Assembly: GCA_949294185.1 (NCBI GenBank)
Contig: CASFGA010000003.1
Coordinates: forward strand, 1 to 64,000
From: an uncultured Bacteroides sp.
GTDB lineage: Bacteria > Bacteroidota > Bacteroidia > Bacteroidales > Bacteroidaceae
DNA length: 64,000 nucleotides
Direction of reading: 5' to 3'
Below the pieces are notes generated by a model, which saw only the letters and a program-made list of their open reading frames with translations, was not told the origin of the DNA and did no database searches. Of the stretch, positions 27,252 through 36,319 are shown piece after piece. A program made the translations under genes and the position numbers. Within the stretch, counting starts at the first letter, position 1, and every line of letters begins with the position of its first letter.

Positions 27252-28412
27252 TTACTTATTCATTCCGTTTATAACCATCTCGGCGGCAATACGCCGTGTC
27301 TCGGCATCTGTCTCCACATAGTCACTATAAGTGGGAGACTGGATAAAGGGAACGGCCGACATGGCCTTTTCTATCACATCGCTCATTCCGAAAAAAGAAA
27401 TCTGGTCTTTAAGGAAAGCGGCTACCACAACCTCATTCGCGGCATTAACGATGCAAGGCATATTCCCCCCTTGATGCAAGGCTTCATAAGCCAGTGCCAG
27501 ATTGCGGAAACGGGTCATATCAGGCGCTTCAAAAGTCAAAGTGCCATATTTAACAAGATCCAGCCGCTCTCCCGACAAGGATTCCCGTGCGGGATAGGAG
27601 AAAGCATACTGGATAGGCAGGCGCATATCCGGAACTCCCAACTGTGCTTTCACCGCTCCGTCCGCAAATTCCACCATCGAGTGAATGACCGACTGAGGGT
27701 GTACCACAACCTCTATCTGGTCTGGCCTTACACCAAACAGCCACTTAGCCTCTATCACTTCAAATCCCTTATTCATCATCGAAGCCGAATCTATCGTTAT
27801 CTTCGCCCCCATATTCCAGGTAGGGTGTTTCAACGCCTGTTCTTTCTTTACCGAACGAAGCTGCTCTGCCGTATACGAACGGAACGGCCCGCCGGACGCC
27901 GTAAGTATCACCTTTGTAATCGGATTCTCCCTCTCCAGACACTGGAATATGGCAGAATGTTCCGAATCCACCGGAAGTATCGGCACATGATAGCGAGAAG
28001 CCAAATCTTTTATAAGTTCTCCCGCCACCACAAGCGTTTCCTTGTTAGCCAATGCGATCATTTTCCCTGCCTTGATAGCATTCATTGTAGGGCGCAGACC
28101 GGCATATCCCACCATGGCGGTCAGCACGATGTCTATCGGTTCCGCCTCCACTATCTGGCTCAAGGCATCTGCACCGGCATATACTTTGACCGGCATGTCA
28201 GACAAAGCCTCCTTCAGCTGAAGATATTTGTCTTCATTGGCTATCACAACCGCTTCGGGCTTGAACTTCCGCGTCTGTTCCACCAACAAGTCAACCTTGT
28301 TGTTCGCCGTCAAAGCATAAACTTCATACAGATCAGGATGTTCCCCGACAACCTGCAACGCCTGCGTTCCGATGGAACCGGTCGAACCTAATATTGCAAT
28401 CTGCTTTTTCAT
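27252..28412 (-). CDS. dxr: 1-deoxy-D-xylulose 5-phosphate reductoisomerase
   Basis: This 386-residue protein makes 2-C-methyl-D-erythritol 4-phosphate in the MEP isoprenoid pathway. The NADPH-binding GSTGSIGTQAL is at residues 9-19. The ALANKETLV motif, VDSEHSAIFQCL (metal and substrate binding) and TASGGPFR are all present, as is the NKGFEVIEAKWLF segment. It begins 4 bases after the M23 gene. The next pathway enzyme, IspD, is encoded at 42.6-43.2 kb. Confidence 0.97.
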   Translation of the reverse strand: MKKQIAILGSTGSIGTQALQVVGEHPDLYEVYALTANNKVDLLVEQTRKFKPEAVVIANEDKYLQLKEALSDMPVKVYAGADALSQIVEAEPIDIVLTAMVGYAGLRPTMNAIKAGKMIALANKETLVVAGELIKDLASRYHVPILPVDSEHSAIFQCLERENPITKVILTASGGPFRSYTAEQLRSVKKEQALKHPTWNMGAKITIDSASMMNKGFEVIEAKWLFGVRPDQIEVVVHPQSVIHSMVEFADGAVKAQLGVPDMRLPIQYAFSYPARESLSGERLDLVKYGTLTFEAPDMTRFRNLALAYEALHQGGNMPCIVNAANEVVVAAFLKDQISFFGMSDVIEKAMSAVPFIQSPTYSDYVETDAETRRIAAEMVINGMNK

Positions 28413-28416
28413 ATCA

Positions 28417-29274
28417 CTAAAACACTATGTATTTCCCCGGATTGATCGGGATACCCTTATGCCACAATTCAAAATGGATATACGGACTGCCGCTTTCTGC
28501 TCCGCTCTCCTCACCGACAAGAGCCACCACATCTCCCCCTTTCACCTGGTCTCCCTCACGTTTCAACAATGAGCCGCAATGCTTGTATACCGTCACAAAA
28601 TTCTGAGTGTGCTGTATCTGCATGACATATCCCGTTCCCGCCGTATAAGCTGCAAAGATAACCGTCCCGTCCAAAGACGAAAGGATGCTTTCATTGGGTC
28701 CCGCCACAATGTCTATTCCATAATGCCGGTTGTCTGGATTGAAGCCGACGGAGGTCACACCCCGAACCGGCCGATAGAATATAAGCCCCGCAGCATCAAC
28801 ATTCCTTACAGCCGTCAGGTTGTAACGTTCCCTCTCCTCATACTGCCTGCGGAAGTCATCTTCTTCCTTCGACCGCTCCATCAGTTCTTCTGCCCGGAGA
28901 TCCGTCAGAGAGTCGATGGAATGAACCGTATCCGCCTTTACGTTTCCGCTGATGATATCTTGAATGTTCATGATATAGCGGTTCTGACGCTCCAATGCCT
29001 GCTGAAGAGAATCGGCCCGCAATGCATTTTCCACAACCTGCCTGCGCACCTCACTGTTCATATAACCGGGAAGATAGTTGCGGAGCGGGGTAAAGGCAAT
29101 GATTGCAGCAGCTATAAGAAAAATTATTGTACAGGCAGCCAACAACACTGAAAGACCATTCAACTTGGATACATGAATCCCCACCACTTCTTCCAGCGTG
29201 TTTTCATTGATAACAGTCAGCTTGTACTTAAACTTGATGTTATGCCAAAATGCCTTGTGACTTTTCTTCTTCAT
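28417..29274 (-). CDS. Membrane-anchored M23 (LytM) family peptidase with an altered HxH motif
   Basis: The ATG at 29274 is chosen because it starts 4 bases after the rimM stop. The longer frame would overlap rimM. The 285-residue protein has one transmembrane helix (about 40-65), a charged coiled-coil-like linker (about 75-150) and a C-terminal LytM domain. HYGID supplies two zinc ligands and YKHCGS the middle His, but the normally invariant HxH reads YIH (SPYIHFELW). The third zinc ligand is kept while the catalytic first His is Tyr. It may bind murein or regulate amidases, as degenerate EnvC-type LytM proteins do, rather than cut by itself. Confidence 0.9.
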   Translation of the reverse strand: MKKKSHKAFWHNIKFKYKLTVINENTLEEVVGIHVSKLNGLSVLLAACTIIFLIAAAIIAFTPLRNYLPGYMNSEVRRQVVENALRADSLQQALERQNRYIMNIQDIISGNVKADTVHSIDSLTDLRAEELMERSKEEDDFRRQYEERERYNLTAVRNVDAAGLIFYRPVRGVTSVGFNPDNRHYGIDIVAGPNESILSSLDGTVIFAAYTAGTGYVMQIQHTQNFVTVYKHCGSLLKREGDQVKGGDVVALVGEESGAESGSPYIHFELWHKGIPINPGKYIVF

Positions 29275-29278
29275 GTCT

Positions 29279-29794
29279 TTATTCCAACAAACCTTCGGGA
29301 ACATTTACCCTCAGGCATTTCTTTTTCTGGTCTACGCCAAGAATAAACTCTTCATGAGCGGGAAGCAGTATTTCCTCCCCGGCTTTTTCTATAACGAAAA
29401 GGACATTCACCGTCGTATCATCCACATCTACAATCCGACCCAAATCACCGTGACGAATATCCTCCACCCTAAATCCAACAAAGAAATTCCACGAAGTGAC
29501 ATTCTCCTGCTCTTCCATATATTTCTTAGGAAAATATACCTCCACATTAATGAATCTCCGAGCCTTCTCTGCCGTGTCTATCCCCTCAAACTTCACCAAA
29601 GCGGCATTGTCGGAACGGAAACGGTATCCTTCAATAAAAAAAGGAACCAATATGCCATCCAACAACAATATCAGATAGTCGCACCCCTCCACACGGTCGA
29701 AGATATCGTCTGTAAAGGTAAACGAAACCTCCCCCTTCACTCCGTGGGGCTTGTTGATAATGCCTATCTTGAAAACTTCGTCTGCTCTAATCAT
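29279..29794 (-). CDS. rimM: Ribosome maturation factor RimM
   Basis: This 171-residue protein has the RimM fold. The N-terminal barrel starts [16 protein letters not shown], which is diagnostic, and the PRC-barrel half carries FFVGFRV and LLPAHEEFI. It helps assemble the 30S head around S19. It sits 8 bases after murA in the operon. Confidence 0.95.
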   Translation of the reverse strand: MIRADEVFKIGIINKPHGVKGEVSFTFTDDIFDRVEGCDYLILLLDGILVPFFIEGYRFRSDNAALVKFEGIDTAEKARRFINVEVYFPKKYMEEQENVTSWNFFVGFRVEDIRHGDLGRIVDVDDTTVNVLFVIEKAGEEILLPAHEEFILGVDQKKKCLRVNVPEGLLE

Positions 29795-29802
29795 ATATTA
29801 CC

Positions 29803-31113
29803 TTATTCTATGCGAGTGATACGCGCGCCAATAGCCGTAAGGCGCTGTTCGATGTTCTGATACCCCCGGTCTATCTGCTCAATATTGTGAATGCGGCTGA
29901 TGCCTTCCGCACTCAACGCCGCTATCAGCAGGGCGATTCCGGCACGGATATCCGGCGACGACATGTTCCCGCCCCGCAAGGGAAAGTTCCGGTCATGCCC
30001 GATGACCACCGCACGGTGAGGATCACAAAGGATAATCTGTGCCCCCATGTCTATCAGCTTGTCGACAAAGAAAAGACGGCTTTCAAACATCTTCTGATGA
30101 ATCAACACACTGCCTTTAGCCTGAGTAGCCACCACGAGCATCACGCTCAGCAAGTCTGGAGTAAGTCCCGGCCACGGCGCATCGGCTATTGTCATAATCG
30201 ATCCGTCGATAAAGGACTCTATCTGATAGTGGTCTTGCTGCGGTATGTAAATATCATCATTCCTTTGTTCCAAACGTATGCCTAACCGGCGGAATATCTC
30301 CGGAATGATGCCGAGATTGCCATAAGACACATTCTTTATAGTCATCTCACTGCCGGTCATCGCGGCCATTCCGATAAAGCTTCCCACTTCAATCATGTCG
30401 GGAAGGGTTCTATGCGAACATCCCTTGAGCGACTTCACCCCTTCGATGGTAAGCAGATTGGAAGCGATGCCGGAAATGCGCGCCCCCATACTGTTCAGCA
30501 TCCGGCAAAGCTGCTGGATATAAGGCTCGCACGCCGCATTATAGATGACTGTCGTACCTTCAGCCAGCACCGCTGCCATGACAACATTGGCCGTTCCCGT
30601 AACCGAAGCTTCATCCAACAGCATGGAAGTACCCTTCAGCCGCCCGGCACGAATGGTAAAGACTCCTCTCAAAGCATCGTAATCAAAAGAAGCGCCCAAT
30701 TTCTGAATGCCGAAGAAATGCGTATCCAGACGCCGCCGCCCGATTTTGTCGCCGCCCGGCTTGGCAATCAAGGCTCTTCCGAAACGGGCCAACAAGGGGC
30801 CGACCAACATGACAGAGCCGCGCAGCTTGGAACAGCGGTTCAAAAACTCTTCGCTCTCCAAGTAATCCATGTCTACCTCTGCCGCCCGGAACTTATAGGT
30901 GTCTCCAGACAATTTTGACACCTCCACACCCATATCGCGCAGCATCTGGATCAGATTATTGACATCCAAAATGTTCGGCACATTGCTTACTGTCACCTCT
31001 TCCTCAGTAAGCAATGTGGCACAAAGAATCTGCAACACTTCATTTTTTGCACCTTGAGGAACAATTTCCCCCTGCAGCCTATGCCCTCCTTCGATTACAA
31101 ATGAAGCCATCAC
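29803..31113 (-). CDS. murA: UDP-N-acetylglucosamine 1-carboxyvinyltransferase with Asp in place of the active-site Cys
   Basis: This 436-residue enzyme does the first committed step of peptidoglycan synthesis. QGAKNEVL (Lys and Asn of the active site) is near residue 20. The loop normally reading GGCxIGxRPVDLH is GGDKIGRRRLDTH here, so the catalytic Cys (Cys115 in E. coli) is replaced by Asp. In other bacteria this exchange is known to keep activity and abolish fosfomycin binding. The codon is GAC, so this is no sequencing ambiguity at a Cys codon. It lies between the DUF4290 gene and rimM. Confidence 0.96.
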   Translation of the reverse strand: MMASFVIEGGHRLQGEIVPQGAKNEVLQILCATLLTEEEVTVSNVPNILDVNNLIQMLRDMGVEVSKLSGDTYKFRAAEVDMDYLESEEFLNRCSKLRGSVMLVGPLLARFGRALIAKPGGDKIGRRRLDTHFFGIQKLGASFDYDALRGVFTIRAGRLKGTSMLLDEASVTGTANVVMAAVLAEGTTVIYNAACEPYIQQLCRMLNSMGARISGIASNLLTIEGVKSLKGCSHRTLPDMIEVGSFIGMAAMTGSEMTIKNVSYGNLGIIPEIFRRLGIRLEQRNDDIYIPQQDHYQIESFIDGSIMTIADAPWPGLTPDLLSVMLVVATQAKGSVLIHQKMFESRLFFVDKLIDMGAQIILCDPHRAVVIGHDRNFPLRGGNMSSPDIRAGIALLIAALSAEGISRIHNIEQIDRGYQNIEQRLTAIGARITRIE

Positions 31114-31121
31114 TCCCTGTT

Positions 31122-31739
31122 TTATTGATTCTGATTATTGTATTTCCTTTTTTGCGAATTGTTATTCGCCTGCCGGCGCCGGTTATTGTTAAACGCACGC
31201 TGCTCAAAGAAATGCACGCTTCCCGGCTCCAACTTGATTTTCCCGTCTGAAAGTTCATAGATATCTTCCAGAATCTTCGCTTCTTCCACACCGTCTTTGT
31301 TCCATGATACATAATCTTTCTTCATCTGGTTGGCTATCAGATTAAGCAGCTGCCTTTTCTCTTCACCATCCTCATAACCCGAAGCTATCCTTATCAAGTC
31401 CTGCACAAATCTGCCATAATGACGATAACGAATGTTATGCTGAGAATAAGGTATACAGTCAGGCTTGATTTCCAGATCTTCCTTTTTCACGATTTCAACC
31501 GGATAGTCAATATCCAGCTTGAAATCGGCCATAATGGCCAGATGATCCCACAGCTTGCGGTTGGAATCAGCCGTATCCCGCAAATTTGGGAACATGCTCC
31601 CCATTATCTGTACAATGGTATTCGCACACCGCTGACGCTCGTCACGGTCAGCGATGGTCAAGGCATAATCAACCATGTTCTGTACACTCCGGCCATATTC
31701 CGGTAACGGTAATTTACTTTGTTGCGTATTATATTCCAT
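31122..31739 (-). CDS. DUF4290 family protein
   Basis: This 205-residue protein starts MEYNTQQSKLPLPEYGRSVQ and has the DUF4290 pattern common in Bacteroidetes. A helical, charged body follows (RCANTIVQIMGSMFPNLRD; DYVSWNKDGVEEAKILEDIY). The basic, Asn/Arg-rich tail (NNNRRRQANNNSQKRKYNNQNQ) is likely disordered and may contact nucleic acid. There is no signal peptide, so it is cytoplasmic. The function is unknown. Its fixed place between tsaB and murA suggests a housekeeping role. Confidence 0.85.
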   Translation of the reverse strand: MEYNTQQSKLPLPEYGRSVQNMVDYALTIADRDERQRCANTIVQIMGSMFPNLRDTADSNRKLWDHLAIMADFKLDIDYPVEIVKKEDLEIKPDCIPYSQHNIRYRHYGRFVQDLIRIASGYEDGEEKRQLLNLIANQMKKDYVSWNKDGVEEAKILEDIYELSDGKIKLEPGSVHFFEQRAFNNNRRRQANNNSQKRKYNNQNQ

Positions 31740-31752
31740 TTTGACTATTGTC

Positions 31753-32442
31753 TTAAATTATTTTCTTGGGCTTGGAAGTTACAAATTCTTTCAGATAAAA
31801 CGGTTCGAAATAGGCAACATCCTTAAAGTTTTCACATGCCATCTCCTTTTCTGCCAAAGGGAACATCCATTTGGCCAAAGGACTGACATTCTCTATGAAA
31901 CGGGCATTAGGGTGCTTCAGCACCTCCCGGCACTTCCCCGCACCATTTCCAAAAAAGTATACGGGATGCTCATCCAGAAATTCCGCATACGAATTTTCAT
32001 CCACAATGTCCGCAGCAATGTCCCGTCTTGCCCGCAGCGCACGGTCGTAAACGGCTGCATAAACCTCCATGCGGCGCGCGTCTATCATCGGACAGAGCAG
32101 GGCATCCTCCGGCAAATCCTTGAAGAGAAGCACCGGAACACACATCACTTTCGGAGTAGGGACGGCTATCAGCGGTATCCCCAATCCGAAACAGATTCCC
32201 TTTGCCATCGACACGCCGATGCGAAGCCCTGTATACGAACCCGGCCCGCAACTGACGGCAACAGCGTCCACCGGTATGGCATGACTGTCTGCAAACGAAA
32301 GCGCCTCGTCCACAAACACGCCTAATGTCACGGCATGAGAAGGCCCGTCGAAGTCTTCCTTAGAGAAAATAGAAGCCCCATCCTGGCTTACAGCCACAGA
32401 ACAGACTTCTGTCGACGTTTCAATATGTAAAATACATGACAT
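31753..32442 (-). CDS. tsaB: tRNA threonylcarbamoyladenosine biosynthesis protein TsaB
   Basis: This 229-residue protein has an ASKHA-type fold. The N-terminal ILHIETSTEVCSVAV and the signature SCGPGSYTGLRIGVSMAKGICFGL at about 86-109 are typical of TsaB, the partner of TsaD in making t6A37 on ANN-decoding tRNAs. It is the first gene of the seven-gene minus-strand operon and follows a -7 element at 32472. Confidence 0.95.
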   Translation of the reverse strand: MSCILHIETSTEVCSVAVSQDGASIFSKEDFDGPSHAVTLGVFVDEALSFADSHAIPVDAVAVSCGPGSYTGLRIGVSMAKGICFGLGIPLIAVPTPKVMCVPVLLFKDLPEDALLCPMIDARRMEVYAAVYDRALRARRDIAADIVDENSYAEFLDEHPVYFFGNGAGKCREVLKHPNARFIENVSPLAKWMFPLAEKEMACENFKDVAYFEPFYLKEFVTSKPKKII

Positions 32443-32471
32443 AATCCAAATCCAAATTACATTGTTTCCTG

Positions 32472-32479
32472 CAAATATA
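32472..32479 (-). promoter_or_regulatory. -7 element of the tsaB-rseP operon
   Basis: The minus strand reads TATATTTG, 29 bases before the tsaB ATG. No clear -33 element is seen. Confidence 0.6.
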
Positions 32480-32521
32480 CACTTTTATTTGCACTCATTT
32501 ATATTATAGACGAGGGAAAGT

Positions 32522-33538
32522 TCAGCAACACAAGCGCACCACTGCATAAATGCCGGCAGCAAGCACTGCGCTGACAGGTATCGTCAGCACCCATGCAGTC
32601 ATCAGACTGCGGGTTACCCCCCAACGAACAGCTGAAAGTCTCTTGGTCGCCCCGACTCCGATAATGGCTCCGGTAATGGTATGGGTAGTGCTGACCGGAA
32701 TCTTCAAATATTCCGTAAGATACAAGGTAAAGGCACCCGCCGTCTCAGCTACCACCCCTTCGAGCGGAGTGACACGTGTTATCTTGTTTCCCATCGTCTT
32801 CACAATTTTCCATCCTCCCGACATCGTTCCGAGAGATATAGCGGTAAAACATGAGAATGCCACCCAATCCGGCAGGTCGGCTATACTGTTGATTCCCATT
32901 CCCAAGCCTTGCGAATGCGCCGCAATCATAGCAGCCGCAATGATTCCCATAACCTTCTGCGAATCGTTCAGGCCATGTCCGACACTAAACAGGGCAGAAG
33001 AAACCAGCTGAAGCTTTTTAAACCAGACTTCCGCCGTATGCGGACGGGCTTTCCGGCACAGGTTAAGAACCACCAGCGTAAATCCGAAAGCCACAATCAT
33101 GCCGATAAAAGGGGCCAAAAAGATAAATGCCGCAATCTTCAGGATAATGTCAAGCTGTATCGCTTCAAAGCCATTGGCCATAATAGCAGCACCGGCAAAT
33201 CCTCCGATTAACGTATGGGATGACGAAGAGGGAATACCTTTCCACCAGGTAAACAGATTCCAAAGGATGGCCGCTATTACTCCCGAAAGAATTATGGGCA
33301 GAGTTATGTATTGCTCGAATACCGTTTTCGACACGGTATTGGCGATACCAAAATCGCCGATGACATATTTGGCAATGAAAAATGCCACGAAGTTAAAGCA
33401 GGCAGCCCACAATACCGCCTGAAAAGGCGTCAATACTTTGGTCGACACGATGGTTGCAATAGAATTTGCCGCATCATGAAAGCCGTTGATATAGTCAAAT
33501 ATTAACGCCAGTATGATAATGGTTACCAATAATTCCAT
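32522..33538 (-). CDS. PiT family inorganic phosphate transporter
   Basis: This 338-residue inner-membrane protein carries the duplicated PiT signature: FDYINGFHDAANSIAT near the N-terminus (residues 14-29) and GHGLNDSQKVMGIIA in the second half. It has about ten hydrophobic segments and the SSSSHTLIGG and VSTTHTITGA motifs. It imports phosphate, usually with a cation. It is the last gene of the dedA-DUF47-pit operon, and the DUF47 protein upstream is its usual partner. Confidence 0.95.
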   Translation of the reverse strand: MELLVTIIILALIFDYINGFHDAANSIATIVSTKVLTPFQAVLWAACFNFVAFFIAKYVIGDFGIANTVSKTVFEQYITLPIILSGVIAAILWNLFTWWKGIPSSSSHTLIGGFAGAAIMANGFEAIQLDIILKIAAFIFLAPFIGMIVAFGFTLVVLNLCRKARPHTAEVWFKKLQLVSSALFSVGHGLNDSQKVMGIIAAAMIAAHSQGLGMGINSIADLPDWVAFSCFTAISLGTMSGGWKIVKTMGNKITRVTPLEGVVAETAGAFTLYLTEYLKIPVSTTHTITGAIIGVGATKRLSAVRWGVTRSLMTAWVLTIPVSAVLAAGIYAVVRLCC

Positions 33539-33569
33539 ATACTTATTCTCTTTTCCTGATATTTAAAGA

Positions 33570-34217
33570 TCAAGCATACTTCACTATCAAGCTTCTCAAT
33601 ACCTTGCCCACATGCTCGGCGGCATCGGTCGTCTTTTCCAGACACTGCATGATTTCCTTTATCTTTATAATCTCTATACAGTCTTTTTCTTCGCGGAAAA
33701 GTTTGGTAATAAACAGTTCATAGACATCATCGGCATGGTTCTCTATCTGATGGAGCTGCACACAGCATTCGCTTAGTGCCGTCGGTTTTTTGGTAAAACA
33801 CTCCAGTTCATCCATTGCCTTACTGATATGCTCTGCTCCCTGCCGTATCAAAAGAGCCAGTTCCTTACCGCTTTCGGATATGGCGCGAGGATTATAAATC
33901 GCAATACGCTTAGCCGCACTGTTGATCCGGTCTACGATATCATCCATTGATGAAGCCAGATCGTGGATGTCTTCCCTGTCAAAAGGAGTGATGAATGTCT
34001 TTCCCAACTCCTCAAAGATACGGTTAGTCAACTGGTCTCCCTGACGCTCCACATCCTTAATCTTTTTATAAAATTCACTTCTTTCCTCAGGAGAATCATG
34101 TTTCAGACTTTCCACCAAAAGGTCGGACGCAGACAAGACAATTTCAGACTGCTGTTTCAACAGAGGGAAGAACTTCGTTTCTTTAGGGGCGAAACGGCTG
34201 AAAAAAGAATTTTTCAT
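33570..34217 (-). CDS. DUF47 (PhoU-like) accessory protein of the PiT transporter
   Basis: This 215-residue all-helical protein has the DUF47/TIGR00153 features: FKERS-type spacing, DREDIHDLASSMDDIVDRINSAAKR at about 85-110 and ENHADDVYELFI. The acidic EDIHDLASSMDD face is the family's metal-binding site. Such proteins sit next to PiT transporters and are thought to tune phosphate uptake. It is 31 bases upstream of pit. Confidence 0.93.
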   Translation of the reverse strand: MKNSFFSRFAPKETKFFPLLKQQSEIVLSASDLLVESLKHDSPEERSEFYKKIKDVERQGDQLTNRIFEELGKTFITPFDREDIHDLASSMDDIVDRINSAAKRIAIYNPRAISESGKELALLIRQGAEHISKAMDELECFTKKPTALSECCVQLHQIENHADDVYELFITKLFREEKDCIEIIKIKEIMQCLEKTTDAAEHVGKVLRSLIVKYA

Positions 34218-34242
34218 TTGCTGTAGTTTTTTATGATGTTTG

Positions 34243-34887
34243 TTAGTTCTTATTTGCTTTCAGTTTGGCGCGCACGGCTTCAACAACAGCCGGCAGAACG
34301 GATATGACGATGATGGCCACCAGCAGGAGCTTCAGATTTTTCTGCACAAACGGCATGTCGCCGAAGAAATAGCCTGCATAACAGAACACTGCCACCCAAG
34401 CGGCGGCTCCCGCCAGATTATAGATAATAAAGTAATAATAATGCATCTTTCCCATACCGGCAACAAAAGGCGCAAGTGTGCGTACTATCGGGACGAAGCG
34501 GGCAATCACGATGGTTTTGCCGCCGTATTTCCGGTAGAAGTCATGCGTCTTTTCCAGATATTCCTGCTTGAATATGCGCGAATCGGGATTACTGAAAAGT
34601 TTGTGCCCGAAGAATCTCCCGATTTCATAATTACAGCTGTCGCCCAATACTGCCGCGGCAAACAAGACCAAAGCCATAAGATTAATGTCGATAGGAACAT
34701 CAGGCAAAGCTGCGATTGCCCCGGCAACGAACAGCAATGAATCGCCCGGAAGGAAAGGAGTAACGACAAGACCTGTCTCGCAAAAGATGATTAAAAACAA
34801 AATGGCATATGTCCAAGTGTGGTAATTCTGCACAATCTCAATCATATAACGGTCGATGTGCAGGATAAAATCAAAAATAAATTCCAT
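34243..34887 (-). CDS. DedA/VTT family membrane protein
   Basis: This 214-residue protein is of the DedA type. Hydrophobic segments flank the [23 protein letters not shown] motif at about 35-57. The conserved [25 protein letters not shown] region ([16 protein letters not shown]) is at about 128-150. Members move polyprenyl phosphate or lipids between leaflets and help maintain the envelope. It leads the operon with DUF47 and pit, 25 bases upstream of the DUF47 gene. Confidence 0.93.
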   Translation of the reverse strand: MEFIFDFILHIDRYMIEIVQNYHTWTYAILFLIIFCETGLVVTPFLPGDSLLFVAGAIAALPDVPIDINLMALVLFAAAVLGDSCNYEIGRFFGHKLFSNPDSRIFKQEYLEKTHDFYRKYGGKTIVIARFVPIVRTLAPFVAGMGKMHYYYFIIYNLAGAAAWVAVFCYAGYFFGDMPFVQKNLKLLLVAIIVISVLPAVVEAVRAKLKANKN

Positions 34888-34961
34888 ACGGTCTGTTAAT
34901 ATAGTAATAATCCCACTGTCATAAAAACTTTAGCCAAGATATCCCCTTGATATAATGGCTG

Positions 34962-34991
34962 CAAAGTTAAGCAAATTGGTAAAAACACAAA
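34962..34991 (-). promoter_or_regulatory. Promoter of the dedA-DUF47-pit operon
   Basis: On the minus strand TTTG (34988-34991), 18 bases and TAACTTTG (34962-34969) make a full Bacteroides promoter. A GGATGAAA copy (minus strand, 34996-35003) sits directly upstream of the -33 box. Confidence 0.75.
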
Positions 34992-35102
34992 ATTTTTTCA
35001 TCCTCTGAACACAGGTTTAACTATAAAATTAACAGTGCTTTTAATCCGACCGCATATCTGACGGATATGGAACAAGAATATCGCCCGACGCTTCCAGACT
35101 TT

Positions 35103-35174
35103 TTTCATATCGGCAAAAAACTTTTTCCATCCGTCACAAAGGCCGTTTCATCCCGACCGGCAAAATTTTCATCC
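35103..35174. repeat. Four TTTCAT-type direct repeats at 21-22 base spacing
   Basis: TTTCATAT (35103), TTCCATCC (35125), TTTCATCC (35146) and TTTCATCC (35167) recur with CAT at 35106, 35128, 35149 and 35170. A fifth TTTCATCC at 34996 adjoins the dedA promoter. The core matches the complement of the GGATGAAA units at 18976-19041. Confidence 0.6.
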
Positions 35175-35254
35175 TAACAAAAAAACGAGAAGCTGTTGGC
35201 TCTTTCCACATAAATTCGTACTTTTACGAAACTTTTCTAAAACAACAACGAATT

Positions 35255-36280
35255 ATGCAACATTTTGAAAGCGATTATCTGGAAGGCGCCCACCCTTTGA
35301 TTATGGAACGCCTTTCCGCCACCAATATGGAAAAGACTCCGGGATATACAGAAGACGCCTATTGTGAAGAGGCACGCCGCAAAATCCGCAAGGCCTGCGG
35401 CTGTCCGGATGCCGAAGTTCATTTTTTTGTGGGAGGTACACAGACCAACGCCACAGTGATAGACGCCCTGCTCCGCCCTTACGAAGGAGTGGTGGCAGCA
35501 CAGACCGGACACATCAACCAGCACGAAGCGGGAGCCATTGAAGCAGGCGGACACAAGGTTCTGCCCATCCCGCACGAAGAAGGCAAGATGAACGCCATGT
35601 CACTGCGCACCTATCTGGAAGGATTCTTTGCAGACGAGTCTTATACGCACATGGTAAATCCCGGGATGGTATATTTGTCGCATCCCACGGAATACGGAAC
35701 TCTGTACACACGGACAGAGTTGGAAGACATTGCCACCGTGTGCCGCGAATACAGACTGCCGCTCTTTCTGGACGGTGCCCGGTTAGGCTACGGGCTTGCC
35801 GCCAACGATACGGATGTTACGCTTGAGACAATCGCCTCCGTATGCGATGTGTTTTACATCGGAGGCACGAAGGTAGGCGCGCTTTTCGGCGAAGCCGTAG
35901 TCTTCCCCCGCCCTGAAACAGTGAAACAGTTCGTCTCGATTGTCAAGCAGCACGGTGCTTTGCTCGCCAAAGGAAGACTGTTGGGCATCCAGTTCAGCAC
36001 ACTCTTCACCGACGACCTGTATCTGAAGATTTCCCGCCATGCCATTCTCATGGCTGAACGCCTGCGACAGGCATTAGAGGAAAAAGGATATGAATTCTTC
36101 ATCCGTCCGCAAACCAACCAGCTGTTCATCATTCTGCCTGCCGAAAAGGCTGAAAAGCTGCGCCGCGAGGTCAGTTTCAGTGTTTGGGAAAAGCATAACG
36201 ACGGACGGGTGGTCATCCGCCTGGCCACAAGTTGGGCAACGAAAGAAGAAGATATGGACACTTTAATCGGCTTGCTTTAA
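35255..36280 (+). CDS. PLP-dependent low-specificity threonine aldolase / beta-eliminating lyase family
   Basis: This 341-residue fold-type I PLP enzyme has the LtaE-like layout. HFFVGGTQTNATVIDAL is in the cofactor phosphate region, and FLDGARLGYGL includes the Asp that contacts the pyridine nitrogen. FYIGGTKVGALFGEAVV supplies the Schiff-base Lys. It probably cleaves L-threonine or allo-threonine to glycine and acetaldehyde, though other beta-hydroxy amino acids are possible. The upstream region holds four TTTCAT repeats that could control this gene or the divergent phosphate operon. Confidence 0.88.
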   Translation: MQHFESDYLEGAHPLIMERLSATNMEKTPGYTEDAYCEEARRKIRKACGCPDAEVHFFVGGTQTNATVIDALLRPYEGVVAAQTGHINQHEAGAIEAGGHKVLPIPHEEGKMNAMSLRTYLEGFFADESYTHMVNPGMVYLSHPTEYGTLYTRTELEDIATVCREYRLPLFLDGARLGYGLAANDTDVTLETIASVCDVFYIGGTKVGALFGEAVVFPRPETVKQFVSIVKQHGALLAKGRLLGIQFSTLFTDDLYLKISRHAILMAERLRQALEEKGYEFFIRPQTNQLFIILPAEKAEKLRREVSFSVWEKHNDGRVVIRLATSWATKEEDMDTLIGLL

Positions 36281-36289
36281 AAAAATTCC

Positions 36290-36297
36290 TACCTTTG
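36290..36297 (+). promoter_or_regulatory. -7 element upstream of the yicC-gmk-nadD operon
   Basis: TACCTTTG matches the consensus, 22 bases before the ATG at 36320. Confidence 0.55.
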
Positions 36298-36319
36298 CAC
36301 TCGTAAAAAACCAAAAGCT

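Larger units (their letters stand above)
34888..35254. other. 367-base divergent spacer between dedA and the aldolase gene
   Basis: There is no gene here. It contains the dedA operon promoter (34962-34991), five TTTCAT-like sites (34996, 35103, 35125, 35146, 35167) and a weak promoter for the right-hand gene (TTGG at 35195, then TACTTTTA at 35219-35226). Confidence 0.6.
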
